A stretch of 64,000 nucleotides of DNA from Euborellia annulipes (Eukaryota > Arthropoda > Insecta > Dermaptera > Anisolabididae): assembly GCA_023213315.1 (NCBI GenBank), contig JAKCPI010001655.1, positions 1-64,000 on the forward strand. The letters are read 5' to 3'. The translations under genes and the position numbers were made by a program. The notes beneath the pieces were generated by a model. The model was not told the origin of the DNA. It was given only the letters and a program-made list of their open reading frames with translations, and ran no database searches. This document shows positions 32,426 through 42,069 of the stretch, piece by piece. Within the stretch, counting starts at the first letter, position 1; each line of letters begins with the position of its first letter.

Positions 32426-32603
32426 GTCGGAGTGATCGCAATTTCATGCTGGCGATTAGAATGTATCTCAAGTCTTATCCGGTGTCGGTGATGATGATCA
32501 CCAGCCAGGAGGCGAGACAGCAGGACAAGAGTCTCTGCATGCGTCAACATACTCTCATTGTAGCACCCAAGAGCTACCCTCCCTCCAGACTCACCTCGAG
32601 GAG
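32426..32603 (+). CDS. Putative IR coding exon 3 (frame conflict)
   Basis: A strong acceptor (T-rich tract, TTTTTAG) opens a GC-rich exon whose frame in phase with exon 2 reads SDRNFMLAIRMYLKSYPVSV and MMITSQEA, plausible for an IR N-terminal domain. The donor AGGAG|GTAAAC closes it in phase 2. However, exon 4 starts in phase 0. A second open frame over the 3' half of the same exon ends in phase 0 with LPSLQTHLEE, which would join smoothly to FTQFPGIWNYRMWMVL of exon 4. Either a small exon lies between 32.6 and 41.6 kb, or a one-base indel (sequencing, assembly or mutation) shifts the frame inside this exon. The minus strand is also open but unsupported. Confidence 0.55.
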
Positions 32604-32904
32604 GTAAACATCTCATCTCAGCGTTTTTATTCTAATTAATCACCCGGCTCTACCGTGTTTTGTGTACCCTGCTCTCTCCATGGTGTATACTGGGTTCAAA
32701 TATAGTCTAAAAGGCAAAAAAAAATACATGCTTATCATGTACTAAAGTAAAGTAAAAATTAATATTGTTTGATTTTTGTTATTGTAGGTATTGTAATAAT
32801 TTTTATTATTGAAAGTTTTTAGTGTAGACCATAATAATTATTAAATTAATATTGTTGGTAACTAAAAAGAGTCGGTTACTGAACGCGGATGTTTTAAGTA
32901 AAAT
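32604..32904. other. Start of intron 3, nothing recognised
   Basis: AT-rich. No further exon was identified here. Confidence 0.3.
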
Positions 32905-32984
32905 CTAACCTGATTTCAAGATAATAAGGAATAATTTCCAAAGAAGAATGCAGCCAAATTTATTTCATTTTAATAAAAATGCTA

Positions 32985-33040
32985 ATCACTTGCTGACGTT
33001 TCGGTTCGGGTTTGAACCATCATCAGAGCTGTGATTTTCT
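32985..33040 (-). ncRNA. Hammerhead motif H4a, intact
   Basis: Minus strand: AATCAC-AGCT-CTGATGA, then stem II GGTTC-AAACCC-GAACC, GAAAC, GTC, AGCA and GTGATT. The core boxes are complete. Stem I is GCU/AGC plus AAUCAC/GUGAUU. Confidence 0.75.
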
Positions 33041-33307
33041 CTTTATGTTTTTAAACAATACATTCAAACTATTATAGTAGCAAAGATAGAGTAAATTAAT
33101 ATTATAATATAAAATAGTTGAATATAATCCAAAATAGTAGGTCCTAGTACATAGGAGCAGGCCTAAATCTCGTCCTACTCCTATGTACTAGGCTCTATTT
33201 CCTATATAAAATTATTTTGAGATTATATTCAACTATTTTATAAGGATTATAATATTAATTTACTCTATCTTTGCTCTAGTTTGAATGTATTGTTTAAAAA
33301 CATAAAG

Positions 33308-33368
33308 ACAAAATCACAGCTCTGATGATGGTTCAAACCCGAACCGAAACGTCAGCAAGTGATTTGAA
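33308..33368 (+). ncRNA. Hammerhead motif H4b, intact
   Basis: Plus-strand mirror of H4a. AAATCAC upstream pairs with GTGATTT downstream (7 bp) beyond the GCU/AGC helix, CTGATGA and GAAAC-GTC are intact, and stem II is GGTTC/GAACC. It is the most convincing hammerhead in the window. Confidence 0.78.
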
Positions 33369-33607
33369 TTTTTATTAAAATCAAATGAAATAAATTTGAC
33401 TGCATTCTTCTTTGAAAATTATTCCTTATTATCTTGAACACAATACTACAGCTATCTTCAAATATTCAATTACTATCTAGCCTGATGTTAACAAATTCGC
33501 GACAGGTGGAGAGTAAAATGAAGATGGGAAGGGGGTGGGGGCTCTAGAAAAAAACATATTCTTAAAGGGGGTGGTGAGCAAAATAAGGCTGAGAAACTAT
33601 GTGCTAT

Positions 33608-33730
33608 AGGGAACTAAATATATCTCGACACAACAAATCTGGGTTGACAAGGACAGAACACAACTTTCGAATACCGAAGAGTAAAAATAAGTTTTGTGGT
33701 GTGCGCCAGTCACACCAGATTTTTTTGCTT
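33608..33730 (+). repeat. Family A 3' end fragment A14
   Basis: Starts AACTAAATATATCTCGACAC and ends at GTCACACCAGA with its hairpin. Confidence 0.75.
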
Positions 33731-34225
33731 GTCTTCAAACTCATTTCTTCCCTTCCATTCAAATGCAAGTAAATATTTCAAATCAAATGTTGAAAATACA
33801 ATTTTTTTATCTGTTGTCATTTCCACAAGTTCCAAGATAACAAGGTATTTAGAGTCTATTAATTCTATTTGGTAATCATCAAGAGATAATCAGCAGCCAT
33901 TTAATATCAATTAGAACTGGATAAGAGTCCCAACTTATCGAAACGAAAAGGACAATCGATTCTTGAAGGCAGAGAGACAAATAAAATAATAAATTGAACC
34001 AAGAAAATAAATGTCATTTCAATATTATAATTAACACTTTTTTGTTGTTTGATTTTTATTCTTTTTGCTTTCATTTTCAGAAAACAAACATTTGGATTTG
34101 GTTCAAAATTCACTGGCGTTTGTGCTTAGAGTTTCGTTTGGCCCAAAAGCATAGGCCCATAATGAGACAGTTTAAGAAATTTAATGAAATAAATCAATTT
34201 CCAAAGTACGGTATATATTTTATAA
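33731..34225. other. Intronic AT-rich stretch
   Basis: No exon with convincing splice sites. Overlapping open frames on both strands near 33907-34275 have no recognisable motif. Confidence 0.35.
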
Positions 34226-34409
34226 AATCTGGTGTGACAGTCGCACAGCACACAACTTTCGCTTACCTTCGGTAATTGAAAGTTGTGCTCTGTGCTTGTC
34301 ACACCACATTTTTTGTGTCGATATTTAGTTTCCGCCAATATATTAGAATTCAAAATGTTAAATTATAAACAAGATTTCAATGGCAAAATGAGAATATATT
34401 GTACGTCTA

Positions 34410-35003
34410 GCCGGCAGGCTTGGAGTAGGGGTTAGTGGGCTAACCTCGTATACCAAAAGTCGCGGGTTCGGACACCAGGCAGTCCGATGATTTTATTTTT
34501 TATTTGGATACCAAATGGCTTAAATACAATAAGAATTTAACAAGACTGTGAGTGTTGTGAGGCCAAACATCCCATGGCCCCCGGGAATCTAACCCAGGAT
34601 CTCCGCCTTTCCGGGACATAGGCTGGTGCTGTCCATTGCACCAGACCACTGGACCCTCGACCTGCACCAATAAAACTCACTTCCCCAGGAATGCGGAGAT
34701 CCTGAGTTCGATTCCCGGGGGCCATGGGATGTTTGGCCTCACCAATAAACAACACTCACAGTCTTGTTAAATATATCTATGACTTGTTGAGTCCGAATCG
34801 AAGTATTTTGAATACTATTATCTTATTCAAAATATTGATCTCGAAAAATATTTAACTAATTAAATAAGAATGCCTGGACCTCCAATATGTATATTAATCA
34901 ATAACGGATATCGTAAAAGTCTTATATGGCCTGAGTTGCCGAAAAGACAGTGTGAATGTGAGTGTGAAGGAGAAAAAAAGTGTGTTTTTTGTAAAAAAAA
35001 AAA
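34410..35003 (+). mobile_element. tRNA-derived SINE (family S) interrupted by a foldback
   Basis: The head (box B GCGGGTTCGGACACC) lies at 34410-34529 and the body and A-tail at 34864-35003. The interruption is a separate foldback. Order of insertion: family A, then SINE, then foldback. Confidence 0.7.
34530..34775. repeat. Foldback with tRNA-like B-box word
   Basis: Inverted arms TTTAACAAGACTGTGAGTGT and GAGGCCAAACATCCCATGGC enclose GAGTTCGATTCCCGG, a B-box-like motif, and its partial inverse. Probably two SINE-like units head to head. Confidence 0.65.
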
Positions 35004-35190
35004 GCGTCTAAAAAATAATTGATTTTTGAATTTTAATCAAAATCGCTGGAGCGATTTTTGAGAAAATCGAAAAAAACTGAAAAAATTCATCAGTAAAGTA
35101 CTAGTACTCTTTGGCCGATTTTGTTCAAAAGCTTTGCGTCAAGTTCAAAACCACTTTTTTGGATTCAGGAGACCACAAGCAAAGAAACTT

Positions 35191-35394
35191 GTACAATGCA
35201 ATCTTAGTTGAGATAATTAGGATAATTAATAAAATAAAGTAAAAAATTAATTGAAATTTATTTATTTATTTATTTTTCAAACAAAGGAGTCCCCTAGTGT
35301 CGGTTCGGTTAGCACGGCAACAACGAAGTACAGTGATTGAGTCATTGGGTTAATAAGATTGCAAAAATATCACAAGAAGACAATAGACTCAGGT
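35191..35394. other. Intronic spacer
   Basis: Nothing recognised. Confidence 0.3.
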
Positions 35395-35425
35395 GGGGGG
35401 GGGGGGGGGGGGGGCCCCCCCCCCC
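35395..35425. repeat. Poly-G run followed directly by poly-C run
   Basis: About 20 G then 11 C, a self-complementary homopolymer junction. Lengths may be unreliable because such tracts are prone to sequencing and assembly error. Confidence 0.8.
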
Positions 35426-35466
35426 GCTCTGAAGGAGGTCTTAAATGTAACCGAAAGGTCAGCCTG
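35426..35466 (+). ncRNA. Hammerhead-like remnant H12
   Basis: GCT-CTGAAGGA, a weak GGT/ACC stem II, GAAAG and GTC-AGCC. One extra base in the first box and C to G in stem III make it a decayed relative of H2 and H3. Confidence 0.45.
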
Positions 35467-36091
35467 ATCTTGAATCATCAAGAAAAGACACTTTCTTGGA
35501 GAGAATCAGCCTTCTTTAAACAAAAAGAGTCTAAAAAATACATCAAGATACAAATACAGATAAATGGAGAATGTTGAGCAAAGGAACATTGATAATTGAA
35601 ACTGCCCATTCTACAGCACAAATTTCGCCTGGTAGGGGGTGGGACGGATATTTAGTTAAATTGGAATTCTTGTCGGAGAAAGGGTTTTGTCACTACTCCA
35701 TTTGAATGAATTCTAATCACGCTTTTATTTCATTGATTCCCTCTCTATACAATTAAAAGCTGAGAGAGATTCAATCTGTGTGGCTTATTAAAATATAAAA
35801 AATAGATTATATCTTAGATTGGGAGCAAGATAGATAAAGATTTTTTTATTTAAATAATAAATTAATCTATGCAATATAATTTTATACCATCTCTACCTTT
35901 GAACATACGTAGTTAAATATGTTTCTTTTTGGATTTAAAGACTAAAATCACGAAATGTCAGAATGAACAAACCTCTTAGATAAGAAAAATAAATGATAGC
36001 AAAAAGAGAATGAAACAAAGTGCAAAAGAATTAGGGGAGAGGATTGAGATCAAACGAAATCTCTTTTCATGTGTTGCACTCCTTCACCTTT
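35467..36091. other. Intronic stretch
   Basis: No exon or repeat end recognised. Confidence 0.3.
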
Positions 36092-36762
36092 TTACTTTCT
36101 CTTACCTATGTATATATGTTAATATATATATGGAGAGAAAGTATTGGATTCATGTCAAAAATTCGATGTCGAGTTTTGATGGAACTTCACGTTTTGAGGT
36201 CCCCTGAATCCAAAAAAGTGGTTTTCGCGACATGGTCTGTCTGTGGGTGGGTGTGTGGGTGGGTGTGTGTGTGTTCAATTTTAAGCATGAAGGAATTGAG
36301 CTAGGAGGTTGAAATTTTATATTTAAGTTAAATACCTCCCGGGACCGGAAAAATAAGCTTTTAATCAAAATCGGCCAAGGAGTACTAGTACTTTACTGAT
36401 GTACTTTTTCAGTTTTTTCGATTTTCTCAAAATTCGCTCTAACGATTTTGATTAAAATTCAAAAATCAATTATTTTTTAGATGCTCTTTCAAATGTATAT
36501 TCTCGTTTTGCCCTCAAAATTGTTTGAAGCACACTTTACTCTTGTGCTTCATGGGAAAGATAGGAGAAATGGTTGCCATGGTAACAAAATATATATATTT
36601 TCCCATGTTTATAATTTTGACATCTTAAATTTCTAATATATTGGCGGAAACTAAATATATTTCGACACAAAAAATCTGGTGTGACAAGCACAGTACACAA
36701 CTTTCGATTACCGAAGGTAAGAGAAAGTTGTGTGCGTGCGCCAGTCACACCAGATTTTTTTC
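36092..36762 (+). repeat. Family A copy A16, full length, forward
   Basis: Both hairpins and all internal blocks are present, with a (GTGG)n/(GT)n tract near 36241-36273. Open frames across it are shared with other copies and are not genes. Confidence 0.85.
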
Positions 36763-36879
36763 AATAGATTAACGTTTAGCTCTGGCTATATCTTTAAAGC
36801 TGGCTGGAATTTTTAAAGATATAAAAAAGCGCTCTTCTGATAGGTTCAAATTTATATTTCTCATGTGAAAATGATCTAT

Positions 36880-36908
36880 AGGCCTACTGAGGGTCGAAAC
36901 GTTAGGTA
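36880..36908 (+). ncRNA. Hammerhead-like remnant H6, stem II deleted
   Basis: CTGAGGG-TC-GAAAC-GTT keeps the core words and an allowed GUU cleavage triplet but has no stem II. TTGGCTGCCTACC follows at about 36965, as near H5. Confidence 0.4.
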
Positions 36909-37166
36909 TATCAAAACAATATTGTATTAATCTCTGTGGCGTAGACACATTAGCGATGTAATTTTGGCTGCCTACCTCCCGGCAAATAAAAAAGAACAAA
37001 TTTGATTTGCTGAAATGAGAATAATGTTTGCCAAAAATTAGATGACTTTAAGTAAAATGAAAAAAATAAGAAATTTGCGGGATTCGAACCCAGTAATCTC
37101 TCCTTCTTCTCCAGTAATCTATAAAGCGACTCGAGTGTCGCATTTTTCTATTTACAATGAATATTT

Positions 37167-37560
37167 TTACTTTCTCTTACTTATGTATTAAATATATAGA
37201 GAGTATTGAGATCATGTCAAAAATTCGAAGTCGAGATATACACGTTTTGAGGCCCCCTGAGTTCAAAAATTTCCCGCAAATTGGCCTGCCTGTGAACAAA
37301 ATATCTCAAAAAAGAAAAGAGCTAAGAGGTTGAAATTTTATATTTAAATTCGGCTCCGCCCTGGGACGTGACAAGAAGCTTTTGAACAAAATCGACCAAA
37401 AAGTACTAGTACTTTACTGATGCACTTTTTCATTTTTTTCTTAATTTTCTCATAATTCACTTCAAAGATTTTGATTAAAATTCATTAATAAATTATTTTT
37501 TAGATGCTCTTTAAATTGTAATCCTTGAAATCCTTTGAAGCACACTTTACTCTTGTACTC
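37167..37560 (+). repeat. Family A copy A17, 3'-truncated
   Basis: From TTTACTTTCTCTTACTTATG to TTTACTCTTGTACTCTTCG, where it meets a C-run and GC-rich repeat (37560-37625). Confidence 0.75.
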
Positions 37561-37667
37561 TTCGTCCCCCCCCCCCCCCTGGACCTCCTTCCAGCTAGCT
37601 CAGGCCCGACTGTGGCGGACCCTCGTCTTTTTCTTTTTTTTAAACATTCACACTTTTTTTTTAATTT

Positions 37668-37890
37668 TTTAATTTTTTTTTTTTACAAAAAACCCCTTTC
37701 GGCTACAGAGGCCATTTAGGGGTTATTTATTTATTATATAAATTTTAATATACATTGTACCGATGGCAACCGGGGGGGGGGGGCGTTCCACACGCTGATT
37801 GCTAGGGGCCACCAATCCCGAGCTTTCGCCGCGCTTGGCATCACTTAACCTCAACGATTGTGATGACTGTTGATCTTCTCCGTTGCCAGG
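37668..37890 (+). mobile_element. SINE-C copy
   Basis: CCCCTTTCGGCTACAGAGGC, GATGGCAACCGG with a G-run, CACACGCTGATTGCTAGGGG and TCTCCGTTGCCAGG match 26605-26775. Confidence 0.65.
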
Positions 37891-37924
37891 CCGCCTTTTC
37901 TTCATTATAAAAAGAAAATTTTTA

Positions 37925-38165
37925 GCCCTCGGGTTTTGGTGTAGAGGTTAGCGTGCTAACCTCGTATACCAAACATCGCGGGTTCGGACCCCAGGCAGCC
38001 CGATGATTTTATTTTGGATACCAAATGGCTTAAATAAGAATGCCTGGACCCCCAATATATATTTATATGTATATTAATTAATAACGGATATCGTAAATGT
38101 CTTATATGGCCTGAGTTGCCGAAAAGACAGTGTGAATGTGTGTATGAGTGTGAATGAGATAAAAA
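37925..38165 (+). mobile_element. tRNA-derived SINE (family S), complete, 15-bp target duplication
   Basis: This is the best reference copy. The head is GCCCTCGGGTTTTGGTGTAG with box B GCGGGTTCGGACCCC. The body (CGGATATCGTAAATGTC, GAGTTGCCGAAAAGAC) is followed by a GTGTGAATGAGA tail and an A-run. AAAAGAAAATTTTTA occurs at 37910-37924 and 38166-38180. Confidence 0.88.
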
Positions 38166-38199
38166 AAAAGAAAATTTTTACTACTACTATTCCAATCCA

Positions 38200-38467
38200 G
38201 TGCCTTTTTAAGATTTGTTTACATTCATAGAATATATAAATGCAAAGAATACATAGATATTTCTCTATACATTTCCTATGGGAGAAATCTTAACTTTAGG
38301 AATTAATAACTCAAAAAGTTATAGAAATTTCGGGACCCGAGTATTTTTACTGGACTCTCCATAACGTCCTCTATAAGACTGGAAAATTTTATTTCAAAAT
38401 TCCAACGGGAAGTTGCCTAAATAGAGCGTGACAGGTAGACAGACGGACACTCCGCTATTATTATATA
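38200..38467. mobile_element. Partial copy of the GGCGGAGTGTCCGTC MITE
   Basis: It ends with CAGACGGACACTCCGCTATT as at 32000 and keeps a matching interior (TCCATAACGTCC, AACGGGAAGTTGCC). The left terminus is not recognised. Confidence 0.55.
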
Positions 38468-38592
38468 TAGATTTTAATATATCGGCAGAAACTAAATATG
38501 TGTCGACACAAAAAATCTGGTGTGCCAAGCACATAACGTAACTTTCACTTACCGAAGGTAAGAGAAAGTTGTGTGCTGTGCGGCCAGATTTT
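38468..38592 (+). repeat. Family A 3' end fragment A18
   Basis: ATATATCGGCAGAAACTAAA to a shortened terminal hairpin (GTGTGCTGTGCGGCCAGA). Confidence 0.7.
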
Positions 38593-39207
38593 GATTAAAT
38601 AAATCTTTATTTTTTTTATTTAATGACTTGTAGGTCAGAGGTCATAATTAGTTGCTTATTATTATAACTCTCAACTTGCATTTCGGATAAAGATCAATTT
38701 TTACTAAATGGTTTTTAATGTTAAACCTCAAACTCAATTATTCTTTAATAACAAAACATTTCTTGTTTTCATCAACATCATATGCGTGTCAGAAAAAATC
38801 AGAAAAAATATATTTTTATTGTCTGTATGTGTAGAAAAGGGCCGGTTGCTTCACATCTAGTTGGATAAGCTAGTTGATTAAGACTTTCGAGTCTTTTCAC
38901 ATCTAGTTAAGCTAATCATATGATTAAATAAGAGTCATGATCTTAGTTAACTAAGGCCCAAAGTTTGGAATAAGGGGTGAAATTAGAAATTCAAGCCATG
39001 TTTATTTATTTTCTTGGAAATTCTTAAATTTTTGTTTAAAAATTAATTAGCTTTAAATGATTATTTTAATTTTTAATAATTTTTTTAAATGATGCCTTTA
39101 TTAAGTTGCTACACAAAACTTCTTTAATCCTCACTTAGCTAATTATATTTAAAAAACTCAATTTTTCTTACCTCGAATGTTAAGCGTGTTCTGGCCTATT
39201 ACACTAG
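38593..39207. other. Intronic stretch
   Basis: Contains a small imperfect palindrome near 38850-38960 (TCTAGTTGGATAAGCTAGTT; GACTTTCGAGTC) and otherwise nothing recognised. Confidence 0.35.
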
Positions 39208-40383
39208 TCGACAAGGTTTTTTTCACAAGAAATCTGATTAGTGAACCTAGTGCATTTTTTCACCCTGAATTCAGATATGTAGTTAGAATTTTTCCATCAG
39301 GCACAGTTTTAGAGATATAGAGCAAAATAGATTTTAGTCGAAAATGGGCTCTAAAACGGCTTTTATTTAAAATGTTCAAATTATTTTTAACGCCGCACCC
39401 CGTCAAATTATGCAGATAGTTAGAATACATATAAATTTTAAGTTTCATCCCAATCGGAGGTCATTTAGACGTGCCGCAAACGGCTTAAAGTTTAGAAAAA
39501 TCGAAATTTTCAAGATTTTTTTGCTTTGGTCACCCCTAATACAATTTTAGAGATCCCTGAATGAAAAAAACATATATGTACGAAATTCTATAGTTCTTTG
39601 GCTTTCTAAAAAGCATTCATTCGTAAAAATCTGTTAATTATTAACGAAATTATTAATAAAAACGTGAGCAAAGAAAAAACACAAGTACACTCACTGGTCG
39701 AAAAAATGGACTTCAATTGAATTAAAAAGCGAACCCTATCCACGAGAAGCTAATGTATCCTCTCTGAGTATCGGGTCACGGGCCCTAACTTTATTATATA
39801 TTATTAAAAAAAATATTTTTTGAATCTCATATCTTTCTTTATACTTCTAAAAGAACAAGAGGTCCATTTTTTTTGTCCAGTGAATGTACTTGTGTTTTTT
39901 TTTGCTCACGTTTTTATTAATAATTTCGTTAATAATTAACAGATTTTTACGAATGAATGCTTTTTAGAAAGCCAAAGAACTATAGAATATCGTACATATA
40001 TGTTTTTTTCATTCAGGGATCTCTAAAATTGTATTAGGGGTGACCAAAGCAAAAAAATCTTGAAAATTTCGCTTTTTCTAAACTTTAAGCCGTTTGCGGC
40101 ACGTCTAAATGACCTCCGATTGGGATGAAACTTAAAATTTATATGTATTCTAACTATCTGCATAATTTGACGGGGTGCGGCGTTAAAAATAATTTGAACA
40201 TTTTAAATAAAAGCCGTTTTAGAGCCCATTTTCGACTAAAATCTATTTTGCTCTATATCTCTAAAACTGTGCCTGATGGGGAAAAACTGAATTGATATTT
40301 GAATTCAGCATGAAAAATACTTCTAGAATTTCATATCTTCATTCTTGTGAAAGAAAAAAAGTTCATTTTTGTCGACTAGTGTT
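39208..40383. mobile_element. Long foldback element, about 500-bp arms, SINE-like insert at centre
   Basis: The ends are ACACTAGTCGACAA and its inverse TTTGTCGACTAGTGT. The arms stay highly similar throughout (AATGGGCTCTAAAACGGCTT, CATCCCAATCGGAGGTCATT, GTGAGCAAAG). A SINE-B-like fragment (CACGAGAAGCTAATGTATCC) occupies about 39715-39800 in the loop. There is no coding capacity, and the minus-strand open frame at 39260-39448 lies within an arm. Confidence 0.8.
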
Positions 40384-40567
40384 ATTTAAGATTTGTTTCG
40401 GATCCTGTTAAGGGATGAAATTTAGACAAGCTGATTAAACTTTTATTTTTTTTCCGTCATTGACTTATTAATAAAGTAATGAAATCTGTAAATTACATTG
40501 TAGAAATTGTCTCACATAAACAATAAAATTTTAGGTAAATCAATGAAGTCAGTGGCTGTTTTTCTAT

Positions 40568-41063
40568 AGACAGTAGAAGGTGGAGATGCAGCCACAAAAC
40601 AAAAGCCACCCATTTAATACAATTTAATGAGAAGTTTCTTATTTTTATTCTGACTTTGATAGAAATTCTTACAACATTTCGTTTAATTTCGGAACCAATT
40701 ACCTGATTTATGGATTAAATTTATAAAAATAAAATTATTTTGAGAAATGTTGAAGTAGAGATATTTATGATGGAGACGTGTTGTTTTTTAATCATTCTCA
40801 CTAAATAAATACGACGGCCCACATCGCCAGGACATATGATACATAAATTTACATGTATTGCCCAAATTGACCAACTCCAGGACTTTTAACAATTTTGTAA
40901 GCGTATTATTATCCAAATATTCTAACTAATTTGTAATATCATACGTATTTCCTAGGTAGGAAGGACTGAAGATGGGTAGATGAAATTCACCCGAAACGTC
41001 TCATTAAATTGTATTAAATCTTTGGAGGCTTTTGTTTTTTGGCTGCACCTGCTCCTTCTCCTG
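40568..41063. mobile_element. Penelope/retrozyme-like remnant with hammerhead H7
   Basis: An inverted word pair, GTGGAGATGCAGCCACAAAA near 40581 and TTTTTTGGCTGCACCTGCTC near 41036, brackets the region, together with AATACAATTTAATGAGA and its inverse. H7 sits just inside the right arm. No reverse-transcriptase frame is seen. Confidence 0.5.
40963..41008 (+). ncRNA. Hammerhead-like motif H7
   Basis: CTGAAGA, stem II GGGT...ACCC, GAAAC, GTC. The core is intact but stem I pairing is short (GA/UC). Confidence 0.58.
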
Positions 41064-41215
41064 TCAATAAAATCTTCTCAAATTTAGTCGAAATAGTAAA
41101 TGATAAATATAAAAACAAATAAAATCTACTGGTATGTGTCCTGGAAAATAAATTGGAATAATGACAGGTCTAACTTCATGCTGATAGGCAAAATGATTTT
41201 ATCTTCCAATTGAGT

Positions 41216-41480
41216 TTTATAGGATATTTATATAATTAGATATTACTTCATGTACCCGAAAAAAGATATAAGGGGTGCCGCCGGGAGTCGAACCACGGAT
41301 CCACCGATTTGGTAAGGACACACTGAGCGCAAATCGGTGGATCCGTGGTTCGACTCCCGGCGACACCCTTATATCTTTTTTCGGGTACATGAAGTAATAT
41401 CTAATTATATAAATCTCCGTTTCGCGGCTTACCTACGCGATATATATAATATCTTAAATATTATATATAATTTCTTTTTT
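41216..41480. repeat. Palindrome with tRNA-like B-box core
   Basis: Near-perfect arms (ATTAGATATTACTTCATGTA, CCGAAAAAAGATATAAGGG, GGAGTCGAACCACGGATCC) meet around 41325. It is the opposite-strand sister of the palindrome at 29400-29640. Confidence 0.65.
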
Positions 41481-41647
41481 ATAGGATATTTCAGAAAAAA
41501 GATGAATGAAATCCCAAAAAAAAAAAACAAACTAAAATTGGAAAATAGTAGGCCTACTTCATGGTTTATTTTAATTAAAAAATAATAATACAAATCAACC
41601 CCAAAACTTAAAAAAGAAAACGGTAGCTAACTTCTCTAATTTTTTAG

Positions 41648-41858
41648 TTCACTCAATTCCCGGGCATCTGGAATTATCGCATGTGGATGGTGTTAGCGCC
41701 GGAATCGCCTTCGGGGGAGACGGAGCAGTCCTGGCTCGAGCAGCTGTTTCCTTTTGACATTTCATACAACTCGGGCCTGCTGGTGATGCTTGGCTACTCG
41801 CGTCTACTTCGACTCTTCAGATTCAAACAAGAGCTTCCAATTCTCACACAGATATTAG
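41648..41858 (+). CDS. Ionotropic receptor exon 4 (N-terminal domain)
   Basis: The exon encodes 70 residues, opening FTQFPGIWNYRMWMVLAPES in phase 0 after TTTTTTAG and closing in phase 1 at ATTAG|GTGAGG. WNYRMWMVL followed by SWLEQLFPF, SYNSGLLVM and LLRLFRFKQELPILTQ has the layout of the region before the ligand-binding lobe in insect IRs, a W-x-hydrophobic strand and then a predicted beta strand and 'Y/F...' segment. From here to 52846 every splice phase agrees, so this is the firm start of the gene model. Codons are G/C-ending, unlike the AT-rich surroundings, which supports selection on the protein. Confidence 0.82.
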
Positions 41859-41867
41859 GTGAGGATT

Positions 41868-41975
41868 ATAAATTTTACCATCTTGAATTCCAAAACTAAA
41901 TACTGTAGGACATATATGTCGACATAAAAAATCTGGAGTGTAAGCAAGTTGTGGATGACCAAACTAGATTTATTT
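41868..41975 (+). repeat. Degenerate family A 3' end A19 next to IR exon 4
   Basis: AAATTTTACCATCTTGAATT, ACTAAATACTG, ATATGTCGACATAAAAAATC and TGGAGTGTAAGC correspond to the end of family A with many changes. It starts only 9 bp after the exon 4 donor. Confidence 0.5.
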
Positions 41976-42069
41976 ATTATTTTTATTATTGTTTAAATAT
42001 AAATTTTTTATACAAAAAGAGTCAGAGTAAAAAGGGGATGCTGGTCTTTATATGCTCCTGTTTCTCCCT

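Larger units (their letters stand above)
32905..33450. mobile_element. Best-preserved head-to-head hammerhead palindrome
   Basis: About 250-bp inverted arms (AAGAATGCAGCCAAATTTAT, CATTCAAACTA, ACTCTATCTTTGC, CCTACTCCTATGTACTAGG) face each other around about 33170. Each arm carries one intact hammerhead unit, on minus at 32990-33032 and on plus at 33317-33360. Confidence 0.7.
34226..35190 (-). repeat. Family A copy A15, reverse, split by a SINE
   Basis: The left hairpin from 34228 and body run to about 34400. The body resumes at about 35006 (AAAAAATAATTGATTTTTGA) and breaks off near 35185, before the right hairpin. About 600 bp of SINE plus foldback lie between. Confidence 0.7.
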
